Assembly (NCBI GenBank): GCA_007922305.1
Contig: ML677373.1
Span: 13,610,456-13,674,455 of the forward strand
Direction of reading: 5' to 3'
DNA from: Dermatemys mawii
Taxonomy: Eukaryota; Chordata; Testudines; Dermatemydidae
Length of the DNA: 64,000 nt
The notes under the pieces are model-generated. The model was given only the letters and a program-made list of their open reading frames with translations, made no database searches and was not told the DNA's origin. Shown here piece by piece: positions 53,104-64,000 of the stretch (position 1 is the stretch's first letter; each line of letters starts with the position of its first letter). Position numbers and translations under genes: made by a program.

Positions 53104-55265
53104 TTGCTATCAGGGAGTCAAATAAATTGACTTTCCTTAAAAGTCCCAGTTCCTAAAGGGACAAAGCCTTTGGGTTTTTTTTTAAGCATATGGACAAAAG
53201 AAATATTGGCCCAGTAACTCTAATGGGTAATTATTCCATACCCTGATACACAATACACATGAGACAGGTGCTGCTCACACAGATGAGACAGAGTGAGAGA
53301 GTGACACACAGTCACTTCCAGGGCCCCAATTCAGCAAAGTCAAAGGGACTCATGTGCTTCAGTGCCTTGCTGAATGGGGTCAGGGGAACCACCGGGGGTT
53401 TGCAACTTTCACTAGAGAAAGGAAAAGGAAAACCAGACAAATGGGAAAGGTGATGCAACTGGGCCACAGTCAGGAAATCAAAACTCCATAAAAGAAGAGC
53501 GGTGGAAGTGCTGGCCCGAGAGCTTGGCAGACGGAGAGTCTCTAGCTACCGACAAAAGAGCTACGGTATAGGCAGTGGTGATGAGCCTTCTCCCACTTTC
53601 TCCCATCAATGTGCCTGGGAGTAAAAGAGGCACTTGCTTCCCATTAGGAGCTTGGCCGCTCTGCTGACAACTGGGTGCCAAATGCAAGGGTTCTTTCTGT
53701 ACCATGCACACCTGTCTCTTAGGAACCGGCCAGAGACTCCTTTCACACAGGCCACTCCCCAGAGCCAGCAGGCAGTGGTAACTGTCAGCACTGCTGACTT
53801 TGGACTGGATCCGACTCACTCAAGCCAGTGGGAATCTTTCCCTGGGTTTCAGTAAGAATTCAGATTGTAGCTGAGCTGGTGGCCTAGAGGTCAAAGGTTC
53901 TGGGCCTTGTTATCAATTCCCTGAGCACTCCTGAGGAAAACCAAACCTAAGGCAGGCCCCAGGTCACTGCTTTGCTCTGTGTTTCCCCGGTAAGCTCCAG
54001 GGCCTTCAGAATGCTACGTAATCAAAGGCACCATGTGTGCTGCTATCGCCAGGGTCAAAGCCTCCTGTTCTGCAGCTGTGGCCAATTTGGGATTTGAACC
54101 TGCCTGGAGAGTGGCAGCAGGGGTTTCCTTTGGGAGCAGGAAACACCAGGTTGTTTGGCAATGAGGGCCTGATCCAGAGCCCAGTGAAATCAATGGGGAG
54201 ACTCTCAGAGGCATCAGTGGGATGTGGATCAGGCCCTTAATTTTCAGCAGTTCGATTTCAACAGCGAGAGCAGCAAGAGGCCTGGCTCCTAGCTCCATCT
54301 GTAGGAGAGCGACCGGGGGAGTGCAATGGAATGAGCTGGGAGAATCAGATCTCCCCTGTCCTGGGAGCTGCCGGGGGTGGGGTGGTGGATTGCACAGGCT
54401 GGCAATGCTGGCTCCATGCCTCCCGCACCTTAGCAGCCCGGGTGCCAATACTTTAGAACCGGAACAGAGTGGGGTCCAGAGCGTGTCCGTGGCGTGCTGG
54501 ACTTGGTGTCTCGTAAAGGATTAAATAGCAATTTAGCCTGAGATAAATATAAATAAGAGCAGATTTGAAACATTTCTTTTTAAAGTCAGAAAAAAATATA
54601 TAGCGATCTACTCTCTCTCCACTAGCACTACGACCAGCAGCTTTCTTCCAGCGTAACAGGCACTGTAATAACACTTAGCACCCCAAGTCCTTTGCTTGGG
54701 ACATGCTCAGCGGCAGGAGGAGGTTGGACAAAGGACGCAGCCCAGCTGCAGAGGTCTGGGGGACGTGAGGGGGGACCAGAGTCACAGGGAAAAGATCTCC
54801 CATTCATCTTCCTTTAGCAAATACTCCTGCTGATTTCATTGGCGGCAGGAAAACGTCACCTGCTAATGCAAGAGAGTGAGAAACGGTTCTTCCTGCCCTG
54901 CCCCCCTCAGCCAGGTGAGACTCCAGAGCAGAGAGGTCTCATGGAAACTGGTCAGAAAGATGGTGACTGTGGACTGGAAAGATGACGGACCCCGTGCTGA
55001 TCTGGCCCAATCCAGACAGATACAGGGCCGTGGCTACGTTGCTGGGCATGACTCGGTCCCGTCCTGAAAGCTATGGGGCACAGGCTATGCGTCCGACATT
55101 GACTTGGCCCAGTCCGGATAGTCACTGGGCCCTGGCTTGTTTGGAGGCCAAACCAGCCAAGTCCTGATCACTGGGGTCCTGGCTATGCAGGCGAGGCTGA
55201 CGCAAGCCACTCCCGAGAGGCAGGGCTTTGGCCGTGCTGCCAGGAGTGACCCCGCAGAACTGGCC

Positions 55266-55271
55266 TTTATT
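55266..55271 (-). terminator. RAB37: RAB37 polyadenylation signal
   Basis: TTTATT on the plus strand is AATAAA on the minus strand, 248 bp past the RAB37 stop, giving a compact 3' UTR of about 250-270 nt (55250-55518). Confidence 0.7.
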
Positions 55272-55518
55272 TGGCTTCTGTTGTAACTTCCCCGCAGCCA
55301 CCCACACTCACGCACGTCCACACAAACCCACACGCGCCCCCCGCCCCTTCTCAGGGTAGCTTTGCCTGTTTCCTATTTGTAATTCATGCCTAGAAATATT
55401 TTTAGAGCGTCTTCTGAGGACAGGAATCTGACCAGTTTCCTCTCCGGCCCCGCCTTGCTCCTGGACTACACCAGGCCCCTGTGCCCCGAGTCCTCCTTCC
55501 TGTCCTGCCATCCTCCTC

Positions 55519-62414
<6,896 letters not shown>

Positions 62415-64000
62415 CTGTAAGAGAAAACAAAACCACACCGGTTTAATGTGTTTGGAAAGCCAGGGGTGGTCTTGCATGGGCTGCACCTTCCCCATAATGC
62501 ACTCCATGGTGTCACAGTCATCCTGACCCCTATGGTACGGTTCAGTATAGACCAGCTCCATTGATGCAGGAGCGTGCAGTGCTGGATTCAGAGCCCGGAG
62601 ATGAAAAGAGAAGGCAGTAACAGGTAACTCTCTTCTAGGTCTGTCTCCTTTCTCTACAGCAGCTTCTCCTGTCAGCTAAATAGCAAGGCAGGATATTAAG
62701 AGAGAGAGATGTTAATCGATCCAACGGCTCATACTCACTGAAAACAGTCAAACTGGCAGCTGGGGAGAAGGCTTCCAGCTTGGGCATCCTTCAAAATTCA
62801 TTTTCCTATAATTTAAATGTCCACCTGGAGAGATTGGGAGCTGGTGAACATAAGCACATAAGAATGGCCCTACTGGGTCAGAATAAAGGTCCATCTAGCC
62901 CAGCATCCTGTCTTCTGACAGTGACCAGTGCCACATGCCCCAGAGGGAATGAACAGAAGTCATTATTAAGTGATCCATCCTCTGTCCCTCATTCCCAGCT
63001 TCTGGCAAACAGAGGCTAGAGACACTATCCCTGCTCACACATCACGGTCATGGGCAACCTAGAAATACCACAGCTTACCCAGATTGCATTAGAAGCAGAA
63101 AAATGGAGACATCCAGAAATACTAATGTATGGGATGAAGGCATCTAACAGAACATCCCTCCTGATGCCCCCCGCCCCACCCTTCAGAGCTTGGACCAAGA
63201 AACCAACAGCAGATGTTTTTTACAAGTATTTCCAGAGAGCCAGCCCAGCAGGGCACGTTACAACCACCAGCAACATTCTCTCTCCTCCACTGATCTGAAA
63301 GTCAGCCTGTCACAGGACCTGAAACACCCAGTGCCACAATCTGGCTGGTTTGCTTTTATCTCAGAGCCTCTGGGCCTGTTTGGCAGGCCGAGGTGCTAAC
63401 AGATGGGCTGAAACCTACGAGGTGCTGACTGCCCGCAGTTCCTGCTGACATCCGTGGGAGTTGAAGAAGGTGCTTTGCCCTTTGCAGGACTGGCCCTAAC
63501 ATGCGAGCGACACAGCTCTGGTCTGGGTTATTTCCGGGGTTGTCCCAGATTAACGAACACAGGCAGCCACTTGAGAAACACAAGCAGCAATCAATGGGAA
63601 AATGTAGTGCAGCCTCAACCTGGGAGAGAATTTAGCACGGCCCTGTCCAGCTAAGGGGTTCATTTGGTGGCAATGAGGGAGAGGAGTAAAAATCCTACAA
63701 ACCTCAACCAGCTATACATTAGAGAAGCAGCAAGTGCCATTAAATCCAGACCCCTGCTCCACCTGCTCAGACTCCCACCTGTGCGTGAAGGCAGGCTTGT
63801 GGGGGGATGTTTTCATACTGAGGCTAGTTGGAGGCTCCAGGTCCTTAATGCTCACCTTGTTTTGATTGGCTGGGGTGGGGTTTCTTAACAATGGATACTC
63901 TTTTTACGGGTTGTTATGATTGGCAGGGTGGGTGGGTGTCACTGGTAGTGCATTCCCTGATTGGCTGGCTGCCTTCCTAATGAATGCCCTGGATACTCTG
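62415..64000 (-). other. RAB37: RAB37 intron sequence to the right edge
   Basis: No exon with a P-loop (GDxGxGKT) or switch I was found on the minus strand. A CR1-like fragment lies at 62842-63045. Confidence 0.65.
62842..63045. repeat. CR1-like LINE fragment
   Basis: AAGAATGGCCCTACTGGGTC, AAAGGTCCATCTAGCCCAGC, CTTCTGGCAAACAGAGGCTA: the well-known CR1 tail sequence of turtles and other sauropsids, here about 200 bp. Confidence 0.8.

Larger units (their letters stand above)
46801..55265. other. Intergenic DNA between NHERF1 promoter and RAB37 3' end
   Basis: About 8.5 kb with no supported gene. It holds a mini inverted-repeat element (48245-48365), a hAT-like element (51435-52144) and a DNA-transposon-like repeat (52817-53103). 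Distal NHERF1 control elements could lie here but none is demonstrable by eye. Confidence 0.6.

Noticed and set aside
53880..53950. Possible tRNA gene (GGCCTAGAGGTCAAAGGTTCTGG)
   Set aside because: The stems do not pair and the B box is imperfect.

Overview
The window is vertebrate nuclear DNA: multi-exon genes with GT-AG introns, a CpG-rich promoter and many interspersed repeats. The repeats (CR1-like LINE pieces, MIR-type SINE cores, and several hAT-like elements whose 8-bp target-site duplications can be read directly) suggest a sauropsid, most likely a turtle. That assignment is inference. Three protein genes can be supported, all on the minus strand, so transcription runs right to left in the order RAB37, NHERF1, then a polycystin-1-like gene.

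Left part (1-5509): the 5' end of a gene for a secreted or membrane protein. It has an N-terminal exon with a hydrophobic segment and an LRRNT cysteine cluster, two 72-nt leucine-rich-repeat exons, and a 170-nt LRRCT exon ending in phase 1. This is the domain order, exon phasing and exon-length pattern of the start of polycystin-1 (PKD1). The gene runs off the left edge.

Middle (13596-46483): the complete six-exon coding sequence of NHERF1 (SLC9A3R1), 359 residues. It has two PDZ domains and a C-terminal ezrin-binding tail ending FSNL. A TATA/CCAAT/GC-box promoter lies at about 46750-46800. Intron 1 is 21.6 kb and repeat-rich.

Right part (55266-62414): the last eight coding exons of RAB37, ending in a CCSFM tail with a polyadenylation signal at 55266. 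The exons encoding the P-loop and switch I lie beyond the right edge.

The most interesting point is the combination. In human, NHERF2, PKD1 and RAB26 sit together at 16p13.3, while their paralogues NHERF1 and RAB37 sit at 17q25 with no PKD1 relative known to me there. Here a PKD1-like gene lies beside NHERF1 and RAB37. It therefore looks like a retained ohnologue of PKD1 from an ancestral NHERF-PKD1-RAB26/37 block. Everything between the genes appears to be introns, intergenic DNA and transposable-element remains; no RNA gene or CRISPR array was found.
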